A stretch of DNA of 64,000 nt from Dactylonectria macrodidyma (lineage: Eukaryota; Ascomycota; Sordariomycetes; Hypocreales; Nectriaceae): contig JAGMUV010000039.1 of assembly GCA_020744425.1 (NCBI GenBank), forward strand, positions 372,001-436,000, given 5' to 3'. The translations under genes and the position numbers were made by a program. The notes under the pieces are model-generated. The model was not told where the DNA came from. It saw nothing but the letters and a program-made list of their open reading frames with translations, and did no database searches. Shown here one piece after another: positions 10,434 to 23,896 of the stretch. Positions within the stretch are counted from its first letter, which is position 1, and the number at the start of each line of letters is the position of its first letter.

Positions 10434-11152
10434 TAGCCTAAACTAAGCATTAGTTTATATAATGCCTCCTATACAGCTAGCTTCCTATATAGTAATCCAA
10501 AAACAGACCAAGGCCGACGCATATACAAGTAGGATAGTACTTGGAGTATATAGAGATACATACCAGGAGCTGAAAGTAGACGAAAAAGCTGACAGTATCT
10601 CCTTGACCTCGAAATTATTACGTTTTTAGCGGACCCACTTTTGACTTTCGGTACATGACCCCTTCAGTGTCATGGCTGGGATAAACCAACTACGAGTCAG
10701 AATAGATTTCGAAAGTGCCTGTATTTCGAGATCTTCGAGGGGTTCGGTCGGCAGGTAGCACTTCGAAACAGCGGGCTGGCAGGTCCTGGAGAATCTACCC
10801 CTTCACAGAACTTAACCCACTTGAGAGTACATCTCACGAAAACGTGGCTTTTGTGCCTTCTGCTTTTCAAAATGACAAAACATGTCACTAAATCAACCAC
10901 AACTAGTAAAACGACCATCTCAGAAACACTTTGTTATTACGGGGTGCCAAGAATGCGGCGTCGCGTTGTGTAGTAGTATTTCGAAGAGGAACTGTTAGAA
11001 TCAATGGCATTCGGAAGGTTTACTTTCGTGTTTGGCTTGTGGTTGTATGTACCTTTTTGTACCAGTGGGTCTATGACAAGGATTATGGGCCATCTGATTG
11101 GCCCCAAGCCTTGTGGCTGAAAAACGTAATAATTTCGAGGTCAAGGAGATAC
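10434..11152. repeat. AT-rich spacer with 558-bp inverted-repeat element (10595-11152)
   Basis: GTATCTCCTTGACCTCGAAA (start of a 36-bp arm, 10595-10630) recurs as its reverse complement at 11116-11152 with one inserted base. The interior has no plausible gene. It may be a MITE or a miniature element of another DNA transposon; the flanking bases (GACA and GGCT) give no clear target duplication. Confidence 0.5.
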
Positions 11153-12972
11153 GGCTTAACCTATTGACCATTGGCAAGTAGAAAGTATATTAATGTGCCC
11201 ACATGTATACATAATCCAAATGGACCTACAGCCTCCAACAGAGCGTAAGAGAAGAGAACAATTTCACCCATAAGTGAAGATATGCTGGACATTCAAACGC
11301 AAAAAGTCCTGCCGTGAAGAAGAGAGCGATCGCGTCGTCTTTGTGAGACTTGGGGGACTTTGGACGTAATATAAAATGAAAGTAGGCAATTGATTCCATT
11401 CTTTGCCCCAACACTCTAGCGAGCTCACAGAGACTTGGTGGTCGGGGTAAAGCGGGAAAAGGCCATGCCTTCGGTGTGTGGCTCTCTTGGAAATGGCTTG
11501 CGGTCAAAGCAGAGAGAGAGGTTTCTTTTTATCCATGTCCCCTCTTGCGCCGAGTAGAGGCATTCAGGGTCCAAAAAGCAAGGCAGAGAGGTCAAGCCAG
11601 GAACTGTCATACAACGAGCCAATTGCGGACCTGCCAGCCCCCCAGAAACACTTTTCGGCGCTTTTACCACAAATAAGGATTTACGGAAATACCGGGAAGA
11701 AAAAAAAATCCCCCCAGGTTTGGAGGGGTCAGTCTCCGCAACGCCACACACACATGGATCTCCAGGTGCTTGTAGCTGCTTATCCAGGTCTTGACGGTGG
11801 GGGGGCCGGTAGCCGGGACAGGTGGTCGAAATAGATGGCCTGAAGGTGCTGCGACAGTGGATCAACAGATCGGGATTTGTTGAGAGCGCAAAGAATGGGC
11901 CGTTTCCGGTCATGTTCCGGTCCGAGCCCATGTATCCACAGGTATCTCCATGTCGATGCACCCCTACAATATCAGATGCACCGAGAAAATACCGCGCGAA
12001 CAACCGTGGACCATCAAAACAAGCGCTAGCGTTCGATGAGCTTGAAGAGTCCGCGCTACTACTGTCCTCTTGAGGCAGGTGGGGTCGTCTGCGGCAAATC
12101 TTGATGAGTCAGAGGATGACCGTATCGAGCCGGAGCTGCAAACGGACGGATATCCAGGCAGGTACGGAGTACTCTGTACAGACCATTCGGCTATCATGAT
12201 GCAACTACGAGATTCAGATGCCGACTCTGAAACTGCCGCTGCCCGCACGGGACTGATGCGGTGGCAGATTGTGCTAATAATAGGGACCATTTGCGACAAT
12301 TGCCATGATACACTTATGAAGCCAGCCATTGATTGAGCCGAATATCGCTTCCCTCTCATCCATCGACGCCATCTCCTCTATCTCTCTTGTGTCCACCTCC
12401 ACCTCTACCTCTACTATGGACGCACCGCCTCCCCTGTACGCGCACGCTGACCTTTGCACAGCCTTTTGGTTGCCCTTGTTCCCCACCCATCCCCCAACCT
12501 TTCTCGGGACATAGTACAGTTTCTTCACGCCTTGGCAAGTGGGGTTTGTCTTCGTTAGCTGGCGGCGGAGGCTTAAGGTTGGACGAGACCGCTGCGAGCA
12601 TCTCCACTCCGCACGCACGTCCCACACAACTCCATACACCGAGTCTCTATGCAGGCGTGGGTGTGGTCGCAAGCCCACAACGGCGGCGGGTGCCCATCAA
12701 CGCCTCAGCGTCGGCCGTGGACTCGGCAAGGATGAAGGAAAAAATAGAAAAGAGCTTGGCTACCCTCTTTCCTCCTCTCTTCTTCTCTCCTCTTCTCTTC
12801 AATTCGTGCCCAATTCCTGTTCAATTCCCCTTCCACAATTCCTCTTGCCACCCAACCCAGCAAACCACTAGAAAATAGCACGCGCCTCCAAGGCCAAAAA
12901 TATCTTTCATTTTGTCGCTCTTCCCATTCGTCGTCTCGCCGTGGGGGGTGAACAAAACACATCTCCGCGACC
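11153..12972. other. Intergenic / promoter region of ENA1
   Basis: No gene recognised on either strand; open frames here lack family motifs. The last 200 bp (12765-12880) are rich in CT tracts such as TTTCCTCCTCTCTTCTTCTC, typical of fungal promoters just upstream of the transcription start. A run of CCTCTATCTCTC-type repeats is at 12365-12420. Confidence 0.45.
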
Positions 12973-15900
12973 ATGAGCCAGCAATTGATCGAGGAGACGC
13001 CTCATGTCTCCGGGCAATCTAACACGCCCATGACGGCGCCCGCCCACGCTCTCACCTTTGACCAGGTCGCCGAGCAGCTGCAGGCTCACACCGTCGACGG
13101 CTTGACCACGGCCGAGGCCAAGAAGCGCCTCGAGGACTGCGGCCGCAACGAGTTTGGCGAGCAGGAGGGCGTCCAGCCCCTCAAGATCCTCATCGGCCAA
13201 ATTGCCAATGCCTTGACTCTAGTGAGACGTCCACCATCCCAGGCCCCTCCGAGGAACACGGTGACTTACGTCGTAGCCCTCGGAGGTTGGTCTCGCGTGG
13301 AGATTTACTGATTTGCCGGTATGTAGGTGCTCATCCTCGCCATGGCGGCGTCCTTTGGTATCCAGTCCTGGATCGAAGGAGGCGTTGTTGCCGCAGTCAT
13401 CCTGCTCAACATCGTCGTGGGCTTCTTCCAGGAGTTCCAGGCTGCCAAGACGATGGACTCGCTCCGTTCGCTGAGCTCCCCCACGGCCCATGCCGTGCGC
13501 GACGGGAACAACGAGGTTGTCGTGACGGCCGAGATTGTCCCCGGCGACCTGGTTGAGCTCAAGACCGGAGACACCATCCCCGCCGATATCCGCCTGATTG
13601 AAGCCGTCAACTTCGAGACCAACGAGGCTCTCCTTACCGGCGAATCCCTCCCCGTCCGCAAGGAGACGGCCTCGATCTTCCCCGACGAGACTGGCCCTGG
13701 TGATCGCCTCAACGTCGCGTACAGCTCGTCGACTGTCACCAAGGGTCGCGCCCGCGGCATTGTCTTTGCAACTGGGATCTACACCGAAATCGGCCAGATC
13801 GCCGTTGCTCTTCGCGGTAAGTCGTCCCGTCGTCGTGAGCCCAAGCGCCGCGAGGACGGAACCGCCTCGACCGGTCGCTGGATGCAGGCTTGGACCTTGA
13901 CGTGCTCCGACGCTGTTGGCCGTTTCCTCGGTGTCAACGTCGGCACTCCTCTCCAGCGCAAGCTGTCCAAGCTCGCCATTCTGCTTCTCGGAACTGCCAT
14001 TGTCTGCGCCATCATCGTTCTCGGCGCCAACGAGTTCAACACCAAGCGTGAGGTCATCATCTACGCTGTTGCCACCGGCCTGTCCATGATCCCTGCCTCT
14101 CTCATCGTCGTCCTGACCATCACCATGGCCGCCGGCACGAAGCGCATGGTCCAGCGCCACGTTATTGTTCGCAACCTCAAGAGCCTCGAAGCTCTCGGTG
14201 GAGTTACGAGTACGTTTCCCCAGTTTCACATACATACCCGAGTCCAGCCTGTTGCTAACACCACATAGACATCTGCTCCGACAAGACCGGCACCCTCACT
14301 CAGGGCACCATGATCGTCAAGAAGGCTTGGATCCCCGGCCGCGGAACCTATTCCGTCGGCGCCACTGGCGAGCCCTTCAACCCCACCGTGGGAGTTCTCG
14401 GCCTCCAGGCTGCGCAGCCCAAGGACATTGACTTCCAGGGCAACGACGCCGAAGGCAGCTCGATCAACGCCGAGGAGGCCGTCGCCAAGGACACGACGCT
14501 CCACGAGTACCTCAACATTGCCTCCCTCGCGAACCTCGCCACCGTCCACCAGGTCGAAGGCGAATGGCACGGCCGCGGTGACCCTACCGAGATTGCCATC
14601 CAGGTCTTTGCCTCGCGGTTCAACTGGAACCGTCTTCGCCTCGCCACGGGAGAGAAGGCCCAGTGGCACGAGGTCGCCGAGTTCCCTTTTGACTCCGACG
14701 TAAAGAAGATGTCCGTTATATTCCAAGAGGCCCAGTCGCAGAAGCAATGGGTCTTCACCAAGGGTGCCGTCGAGCGTGTCATCTCCTCCTGCCCCCGCTA
14801 TGCCATTGGCGATGAGATCAAGGTCCTCACCCCTGACATTGAGCAAGACATCCTCCGGAACATGGAGGCCCTGGCCCGCCTCGGACTCCGCGTGCTTGCC
14901 CTGGCCAGCCGAACCGATATCCGCCACGTCACTGACAACGAAGCTGAGCTGGACCGAGGCCAATTCGAGACTGATCTCATCTTCCGTGGCCTCATTGGCC
15001 TGTACGATCCTCCTCGTCCCGAGTCTGCGCCCTCCGTCCGCCGCTGCCACGAGGCTGGTGTCAGCGTCCACATGCTCACCGGCGACCACCCGGAAACTGC
15101 CCGTGCCATCGCCATCGAGGTTGGTATTCTGCCTGCCAAGATGGACCAGATCCCCCGCGATATTGCCAAGACCATCGTCATGGCCGCCTCGGACTTTGAC
15201 AAGCTGACGGACGACCAAATCGATCAACTGCCCCTGCTTCCCCTCGTTGTCGCCCGTTGCGCTCCCCAGACCAAGGTCCGCATGATCAACGCCCTCCATC
15301 GCCGCAAGTGCTTCGTTGCCATGACCGGCGACGGTGTCAATGACTCCCCCAGCTTGAAGCAGTCCGACGTTGGTATTGCCATGGGTCTGGCCGGTTCCGA
15401 TGTCGCCAAGGAGGCTTCCGACATCGTGCTGACCGACGACAACTTTGCATCTATCCTCAACGCTGTCGAGGAGGGCCGACGCATGTTTGACAACATCCAA
15501 AAGTTCATTCTCCACGTCTTGGCCGAGAACATTGCCCAGGCCTGCACCTTGCTCATTGGCCTCGCCTTTAAGGACAAGAATGGACTGTCTGTCTTCCCCC
15601 TGGCTCCAGTCGAGATTCTCTGGATCATCATGATCACCTCGGGCATGCCTGATATGGGACTCGGCTTTGAGATTGCTGCACCTGATATCATGCAGCGACC
15701 TCCCCAAAACGTACGTTTATTCTCCGTTGACCACTGGAACTTTGACGGCCTAACTAACCAATCTATAGTTGAAACAAGGTGTCTTTACGCCAGAGTTGCT
15801 CATTGACATGGTTGTCTACGGCCTCTGGATGTCTGCTCTTTGCCTGGCCTCGTTCGTCCTGGTTCTGTACGGGTTCGGCAACGGCCAGGACGACATTGGT

Positions 15901-16401
15901 GAGAACTGCAACAACGACTACAGCGAGGGCTGCGAGGTAATCTTCCGTGCTCGCGCCACGACCTTTGCCTGCCTTACGTGGTTCGCCCTCTTCCTCGCGT
16001 GGGAAATGGTCAACATGCGCCGCTCCCTGTTCTGGATGCAGCCCAAGAGCAAGAAGTACTTTACTCAGTGGATGCACGATGTCTGGCGCAACCAGTTCCT
16101 GTTCTGGGCCATCGTCGCCGGCTTCGTCACCATGTTCCCCTTGATCTACATCCCCACCCTCAACACCGTCGTCTTCAAGCACGCTCCCATCTCATGGGAG
16201 TGGGGTATTGTGTTTGTAGAGGCCGTCATTTTCTTCCTGGGCATCGAGACCTGGAAGTGGATGAAGCGAGTCTACTTCCGCCGCCAGGCCCGCAAGGCCA
16301 CTGGCGGCGAGACGGACCTCGAGACCCGCGTCTTTGGAAAGTACTACAGCATGTCCAGCGGTAGCCAGGACGAGGAGACCGGGGAGAAGAGAGCTGCTTG
16401 A
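12973..16401 (+). CDS. ENA1: ENA-type Na+ (K+)-exporting P-type ATPase (type IID)
   Basis: Exons 12973-13221, 13327-14209, 14269-15710 and 15769-16401 join in frame to 1,068 residues, the normal length of fungal ENA pumps. The protein should sit in the plasma membrane and expel Na+ (and K+) using ATP. Motifs in order: N-terminal cation-ATPase domain; TGES (about 187-190) in the actuator; phosphorylation site CSDKTGT with Asp near 382; nucleotide-binding FTKGAVE near 541; MLTGDHPETA near 646; hinge GDGVNDSP near 731; then a C-terminal membrane half. The stretch VGRFLGVNVGTPLQRKLSKL is characteristic of fungal ENA proteins. Codon use is GC-rich and clean, unlike the surrounding elements. All introns have GT..AG borders. 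Fungal ENA genes are normally induced by salt and alkaline pH; that is family knowledge, not seen here. Confidence 0.96.
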
Positions 16402-17270
16402 AAGAAGAAGGTCCAGAAGAACCTCGACGTAGGTATCGCCCGACACATTCAATGCGGAACCCGATAACACCCTGATTGTTCAGCCGAAGGCTGACTCTAC
16501 ATTAATCCATAAGTTTGCCTTTCGGTACGAAAGGTTCTTCTTAAGCTCTGGGATTCCACCCCCAAAATTTTCGCCCCCCCTTGCAAAATTACCGGATTAG
16601 GTGATTACCCGATTCGGAAGCGCAACTGCACCTCCTGTTGGTCCGGATTAACCCCATCCGGGTCCCTGTAATGGTCCGAATCCTCCCACTCTCATTTGCC
16701 ACATGTGGGTGGACTTCGAATTCACCCTCGCCCCCCCGAGATCAAGTGTAAAGAAGTGCCTTGAGGAACGAAGTGACGAAAGGTTTTATGCCGCCATCTT
16801 TTTCCGGGCCTTAAAATCACCTGACTCTCCCAATCAAAAGTTTCGCCCTTAAAACCCGTGATCTAGGTCGTGATGACGCGACAGCTTCGTGAGTCTCTCC
16901 TTATTACGTCAGCTTTATGACCGTGTCTGAAACGCTGATGTCTGTTTATTATAGCCTATCTCTCCCAATCAAAAGTTTCCCTCTTAAAACCCACGCCTTG
17001 ACACCTGACCAAACCCGTAGTATTGTCTATCTTTTTCTGCAACGCCTTCCGTCTCACACATAGATACGATGACTAATCGTAGCGAGTGGCAAGTACGTAC
17101 TAGAAAGAAGGTTAATTCCTTTATCTTACAGTCGTGGGCGTGGGACTGTAAGGGTCCCAGTCCACGTGACCGAGAGAGGCCTCATGTCTCGGGCCTGACC
17201 CTGAGCTTCAGGCTCAGGACCCGTCTTTCTGCATCAAATCTTATGACATGTCTCGCTTCTTGATCAGTTC
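16402..17270. repeat. Mosaic of repeat pieces, including a family-A Helitron 5' terminus
   Basis: No gene. From 16480 the sequence TCAGCCGAAGGCTGACTCTA matches the exact 5' end of the full-length Helitron at 48639. A block at 16517-16694, starting GCCTTTCGGTACGAAAGG, recurs at 30278-30409. A direct repeat, TCTCCCAATCAAAAGTTT plus a TTAAAACCC tail, occurs at about 16825-16859 and 16961-16993. The 3' end of the minus-strand family-B Helitron should also lie here but was not located. Confidence 0.55.
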
Positions 17271-20200
17271 TTATCCCGACCAGTCCCACAGCTCGGCTTC
17301 TCTCATCGTTGCGTCGCTCAACCGTTCCAGCCTCCCCTCCGCCGCAGTCATGTTGTCGGGCACCTTGTTGCATACGAAGTCCCTCTCTCGCGCCTTTGAT
17401 AGGAGCATGATGCCGTCCAGCGACTTGCACCGCGACAGCTGCACGTACAGACTGTACGGGTCGCATTGCGTCGGGACCGCCTGACCGTCGATGCTCATCG
17501 TCCTAGTTCCGCGCAGTTCGAGAGCAACCCGATCTAACGTTTTGCTTTGGACTTTGTAGTCCGTACAGGCAAAAGCCGCGGCACATGGCAGCCCCCGCCG
17601 ACTGACGCTGTTCTTCTGCCACGGCCGCTTCCTCTGGCACTCTATTTTGATGCTGATAGGCGTCAGGAGGATCGTACCGGGTGGCATACCGACGAAGTGG
17701 AGGTCTCTCGTCGTCCCCGACGCGAGCACGATCCCCGCCGGAGGGCCAAAGTGGAGGATAGTATTGGCGTCGACACGATAGCCCGGGTACGCCCTGTCGA
17801 GGATGACGTCTAGTGCCGCGTAGCTTGCTCCGTTGACCAGCTTCAGCCCTTGGTGAGTGTTCTGGTTCACGACGACGGGCATGCCCGGAATGAACATGAG
17901 GACGGCAGGTACAGGGATGGCGCTGTCATCACCCTGGTTGAGGATCATGACGGCTTCCTCCTCACTCGGCTCGCCGTCCTTCCATCTGTGCTCGGAGATG
18001 AAGATGCGCAGCAGCGCTCTCCGCTCCTTCTGGAAACAGAGGGACCCCTCGATGTTCAGGTTCCAGCGGTTTCTGTTCAGCGGCGTCACTACCGTGATAC
18101 CCGACTCCCATGGGATCTGCCTGTCCTCCCGGTAACAGGTGCTATTCAGCAACTCCAGGTCTGACTGGTCTTGCATGCCCTGGCGCACTCGCGTCAGCAG
18201 CCGCTGCAGTTGTGGATCGCCGGCGGCGCGGACTTGTTCGTTCAGCATGACCACCGTCGTGAACTTGTTCCACAGTGCGTGTGCCCTGTCGTGCTGGTAC
18301 CTCTGCTCGGCAGTGAACGATCGTTCTTCGTCCCAGGCGATGGCCGTGCTCGGGAGCAGGATCGATCTCTCCTGCACGGGACGGAACTGGTGAAAGTCCC
18401 CGCAGAAGAGGACGACGGGGATCCCACCGAAGTCGCGGGCAGATCCTCGGAGCTGGCAGAGCCGTTCGTTTACGGCGTACAGGGTCCTCGCCCCCAACAT
18501 GCTGACCTCGTCTATGATCAGCAACCACTTCTCCTGCCACTCGGCGGTGGTCTGCCCGTCGGTACGGAGGCCAGACGAGCTGGGCGCCGCAAAACCGTCC
18601 GGCTCCGCTCGGCGGGACCGCGCCGTTGCATCTTTGGAGAACCCGCACGCGGAGTGGATGGTGATCCCGTCAATGCTCGCGGCGGCCGTTCCCGACGTCG
18701 CCGTTAGCAGCAGACGGTGCGACATCCCCCTGCTCGCGAACAGCTCGGCGACGGCCTCAATGACTCGTGACTTCCCCGTGCCGCCCTCGCCGCCGACGAA
18801 TTGGCAGAGCTGAGGTGTCCCTTGTTCATCGCGACGTACCCGGTCGAGTTGGCGACATATCAGTCGGAGGGCGATGCTCTGTCTCTCGTTGAGCGTGAAC
18901 CCCTCGACCAGTTGCCTCCCTGCCTAGGAAAACGACGTCGACGGGCCGAAGTGGATGCTCGTCGAAGGACCCGCGCCCCGGACTGAGGCCCCCGATTCGG
19001 CACTCGTGAGACCCGCGCCCTGCTCGCCGAACCCGATCGGCGAGCAGTGCACACCTGAACCGTGACCTGTTGTGTCGTTGTCAGGCCGACTTTGTATTCC
19101 TTGGATCATCCTTTCTCTCTCTTTCGAGACATTCCTTTGCTGCGACTTGATGGACCTGATCAACCCCTGTCCTGGTACGTCTGGCCCCAGAAACGGTCCT
19201 TCTGGGGCGTCCGATACCTTCTTCGGCCCCTGCTCGTTAAATATCTCTTCGCACGGCTCGTCCATTGAACGCAAGGCCACTTGGTGGAATCGACTCAGCT
19301 GCCGTATCATTCTCGAGATCTCCTTCGAGCCGGCCGTGACCTGGTCGGCTCCCATCGTCGTCCTCAAGACGTCGATGAGGCGTATTGCGTTGGCGACGCC
19401 GTCCGATCGGAACGCCCGACCCGGCTCCTCATCACCGTCGCCCATACCCGGGCCGATCGCCTCAGAGGCGGGATCGCCGTCCCCGGACTGGGCGGCCCAC
19501 TGCTTCGCATCGCGTTTCGCGTCTTCAGCTGACCGGTGAAGGAGTTGGATGTTATCCGCGAGGAAGGACATCCTCCGAGGCAGCGCCTGTTTCTGTCTTT
19601 CCCAGATGGTGTTGATATCGCCTGATGTCTCGGACGAGAACAATTCCCACGGCACGAAGATTGCGAGATGCTGGACTGCCGCCCTACCATTGCAACGTCA
19701 GCTTTTGGGCAGATATGTCAAGCTATTCGCGTGCTCACTACGTACCTCTTATGGTAGACCTCGCCTTCATCGCTAAAATCCGTACTCAGGTAACCATCGA
19801 AACAGACGACAGCGTGCTCGCCGGGCTTTTGCAGTACTTGCACCCACATCTGCAAGAGGGGCCACGAGCTATCGAATTGCACCTCCCCCCAGGCGCCTGC
19901 GCCCTTGCTCTTCCGCTTCAGCTTGACTACGGACATGTAGTCGTACAGCGACAGTCCCTGCAGTAGTCCGCCGCGGTGCGGGTATGCTTGTAGAAAAGAG
20001 ATCCTTTGTCCGGCCTCTTCTAGGAGTACCGTCTCCTCGACCTGCTCGTCCGCCGTCTCCATCCCGCTCTGGTGTCGCAGGTGCCGCCACCGTCGGAAGA
20101 TGTGCCAGTAAAGGGAAGATGCATTTAGGAAGGTCCAACCGTGGTTGCTCGCAAACTCAGTAGGATACCCCAGCAGATAAGCGACGACTTCGACCTACGA

Positions 20201-23200
20201 TAGCGGCCGGTCCGTGAAGATGCGGTTCGCGACCCTCATCAGGAACTGCCGCGTTCTGTTCTGACCTCGCTTCGCCTCCTCCGTCTGGCTCTCGGCGACC
20301 GACTCGTCCAGGACGGGGAGCAGTTCTGCCGCCGCGGCCACCCTTTTCCACACCGGGTCCTCGACCTTGGTTGCATAGTTGGTCACGTAGAACACGATGG
20401 CCATGGTCTTGCACTGCGTCGCGATGAAAGAGATGTCGTGGTTGTGTCGCAGTCCTACAGCCATGGCCTTGTTCCAACGGTTCACCATGCTATGACTCCG
20501 CCGGATCTGCAACACTCCGCTTTCGGTGAACGCCGTCCTCTCCACTAATCTCCACAGCGCCTTGAACCGGCACGGATCTCGATTCTTGCGCTGTCCCCTG
20601 ATGGAGTATTTCACGCACGTAGGGCTGTGGGTGTGGATCTGGGTAGCTCCTGCGCAAAAGTTGGCTTCCTCGTCGAACGAGGGGGCGAATTGTTGGCTGT
20701 TCCGCAACAACGACGATATGTCCGACGTCACCGACCTCTCCGCCTGCGCCGCCGAGAAAGCCTCCTGGTCAAGATCCTGCATTTATCAACTCTCATGTTA
20801 AGCAATGCGTTCCTGAGTCGCTCTTGCGCGCGGGGAACTAACCACCTCGAAGACACTGTCGACGTACCGGATGACCCTCTCCCGGTACTCCGCTTGATCC
20901 TCCCCCACGACATCTCCGAGTATGGAGCTAAGGTGCATATTTCCCTAGATCCAGAGCAATCCGTGGACGTGGAGCGCCCCGCGCTCGTTAGTCTCCACAG
21001 CTCCGAAGTATCGACTGATCCGCCCAAACACAGAATCCTCTCCAGTCTTCACGTAGTGTTCGAAGAACATGGACACCTCCCGGTGGAAGAAGACTGCCGA
21101 GCTAAGGGGATCCGAGACCGCCAGCCGTGCCCGCTTATATGCCAGGTCGAGGCTCGTCAGAAAGGCCTCGGCTTCGTCCGGATCCCTCATCCGATATACA
21201 GCAAGCCTGAGCTTGACCGGGTTTGTGATGTCGTTCGGGTTCAGCATGAACCAGATCGCGGGCATACCTTCCCGTATGATGAAGGACTTGATCTTCCGCC
21301 GCATGCTCAGCCGGCTCTCCCTCGACATTGGCTGGCGGAACCCGTACAGCGACAGACTCCTCAATAACTGGTCGACAGCCTCGTCAACTGTCTTCCCGGT
21401 CGCCTCCAGATCGACCTTGGCCGCCTCCAACCTCTCAGCGCTGAGCGAGCGTACGATGCGCTCCACCTCCGAGAAGTTCTTCCTCGTCACGCTCAGCATG
21501 CTAACTCGACGATTTCTCGACCTCACTCCCATGTTGAAGACGAGGAACGCGAAGACGTGATGCGTCGCGAACCGGCCGCCGTGACGCTGGAGCACCACTT
21601 TGGCCCACGTCTCCAGGGTCATGTTCCGCGACGAGACGAGACTCCGCGCCCTGGCCTCCGCATCAACACCTCTATGCACCTCTTCGGCCGCGTCTCCGAT
21701 GCTTTCTTCCGCCTGGCGTGGGCCCCCGCTACCGGCTGGAAACAGCGTCGGAAACGTCTTTGCAAAGAACGGTGCGTCGAAGGGATCGGCAAAATCTTCC
21801 CCCCTGGACACGAGAATATAAGGTTCACGCGTGTCTCCATGCCGCACCTCGGCCGATCCCGCCAACGTCCCGGCCCGCATTTCGTCACGGGCATCATCAT
21901 GCCGCAGAGCGTCGTAGACATACCGCAACTTCTCCGCGTCCTCGATATCCGGTCGCCCATCGAGGGCGAACATCCCGGACGAGCTGATCTCGTGGACCGG
22001 GCCGGCAGCGGCGGTAGCACTGTCGACGTTCTCGTCGCCGGCTTCACAATCGGCATCCGCTGGTTTCCTCGCCGCGTCCCCCCCGATGCCTACGTCGAAC
22101 CCCTGGCCCAGCGTTGCCAGCACTTCTCGAATATCTACACTTCCCTCGTCCTCCAAGCCGCGTTCTGTGGGTGGGACGACTTGTGCTGTTCGTGCCCTCT
22201 CCCACGCCGACGGCTCGTCCCGTTCCAAACGCTCATAGACTTGGTTTAGCACACCGTGCGACGGTGCGTCCCAGCTATCCAGTTCTGCCCTGTCAATGTC
22301 GATGTCGGCATACAAGGGATTGTGCCTCTTCAGCCACAGCAGCGCCTTTTCTACAACCCGGCGCCGCACTGAGAGCAGAGCCGAGAGATCGCTCGGCGCC
22401 GGCTTCTCCGGCCCCTGCCACGACACGTGGATATCATCCATAACCTTCAGGAGCGGATGCGGAAGTACCCTTGTCGCCAGCTCCTGTACGTTGTTAGGGA
22501 ATACCGTGATGTGCCCCTTTACGTGCCTCGGATACCTTACATTCTGCCGGTGCCCCTCTGGGATGCTGTACTTAGTGATGAAGCCGTAACATGAGTTCAG
22601 CGCGATGAGCTTCTCCTCGACCGGCGTAAGGCCCTTCAGCTCGTCGGGAAACATGTGCTCGCATCCCAGTCGGGTGTGCAGCCGCGCTGCTGGAGACAAG
22701 GCTCCTCGCCCGAGGTGTCTCACGCAGTCGGCACACCCGCTAATCCTCTCCCCCACAGGGAAGCACCGGAGGCACTTAAAGGGTGATCCATCGCGCTTCT
22801 CGACAGGACTTGCCATCCACCGGTCCCACTCAACATCCTCCAGCTCTGCCCTGCTATACTTACGGTAGCAGAACATGCAGGTGAGGATCGGTAACGTCTT
22901 CGTCTCATGAAACGCTTTATAAAAGTCCTGGACCGTCTTCACCTTCCTCTCGTGGGGCACAAGCGCACACCATTCCTGTCCGTGCGAGAGTCGCTCCTTC
23001 TCTGCAAACTCTTCGTCGAGCGCCCCTAAGACGCTGGCGAGATCCCCCGCCTGTTCTTCCTCGTCCCTCTCTCGGCGGACCGCGGCCCTCTTGCGCTTTA
23101 GCGCTGGCTGATCAGTGCGGCCAGAAGCCGCTCTCTTCCTTCCCGGCTGCCGACTAGGCCCCGCAGAAGGAGCACCGTCCTCCGCCGCATCCTCGGCCTC

Positions 23201-23896
23201 GCCGGCGACTTGGCCGAACGACTCCACTGTCCTCGTCCGCTTCCATTGCCGAAAATTTTCGTTTCTCGACTCCTCGGAAATATCAGCCACCGTCCGAAGC
23301 CCCAGACCTGCGATCAGAGACCTTCGCCCAGCCTCCAGCATTTCCACCGATGGATGGAAATCTGGTCCCGCGAGCATCGCCATATCCAGCTGATTGCGCG
23401 CTTCCTCCTCGCTGGCCGGCCCCGTCAGACAACCCACCGACGGCCGTGGGGCTAACGGCACCCCGCTGCCTCCGTCCATCTGAACGAACCGGAACAATGC
23501 TCCAGGCCTTGCAGGCTGGTTGTTTCCCGGCCCTGCAGCCTCGTTGTTTCCCGGTCTGCCTTCTAGGCTCCTTGGCTGCCTCTCGACGCTGCCAGACTCC
23601 CTCGGTTTCCGACCCTGCCGCCTGCGAGAGCCCTTCTCCCTCGATTGTTCGTACTCTCTTTGCGTCGCTTCTAAAATGTCAGCCGACGTCCGGATGCCGA
23701 GGCCCGCCAGCCCCGAAGCGTCGACCTCTCCCGGCGGCACTGAGTTGCTCTCTGTCCTAGCCGCCTCCTGGAACTGCCGCTGCGCAGCCTCGAAAATGTC
23801 CGCCGATGTACGGATTCCTAGATTGGCGAGCGCCACGTTCTCGCGATTGCGCGCATCCTGTCGACAGAACTGTTCAGCTAGACTCTCCTTCTCCAT
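17271..23896 (-). pseudogene. Family-B Helitron Rep-helicase, full length but with stop codons (B1)
   Basis: Read from 23896 downwards. Exon 1 (23896-20846) encodes a long N-terminal region with three copies of an LGIRTSADI-like motif, a Cys-rich segment, a Helitron-like N domain and the Rep HUH motif ALHVHGLLW near 20960. The frame continues after introns near 20777-20845 and 19685-19747. The last part (from about 18930) is a PIF1-type helicase: GGEGGTGKSRVIEA (Walker A), WLLIDEVSMLG (Walker B), ending at 17271. Three in-frame TAG codons are visible: just after HVHGLLWI, after FTDRPLS, and before the helicase (STSFS, stop, AGRQL). The related copy at 35921-39894 has sense codons at these places. 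One stop (CAG to TAG) fits RIP. The copy is probably dead, although its neighbour gene at 24376 is open. Confidence 0.88.

Noticed and set aside
11425..12003. 192-residue minus-strand frame upstream of ENA1
   Set aside because: No family motif, no intron signals, odd composition; treated as non-coding promoter sequence.
13219..14235. Long minus-strand frames opposite ENA1 (338, 493 and other residues)
   Set aside because: They are shadows of a GC-rich coding strand: low-complexity Asp/Gly/Val-rich translations without motifs, fully overlapping conserved ENA exons.
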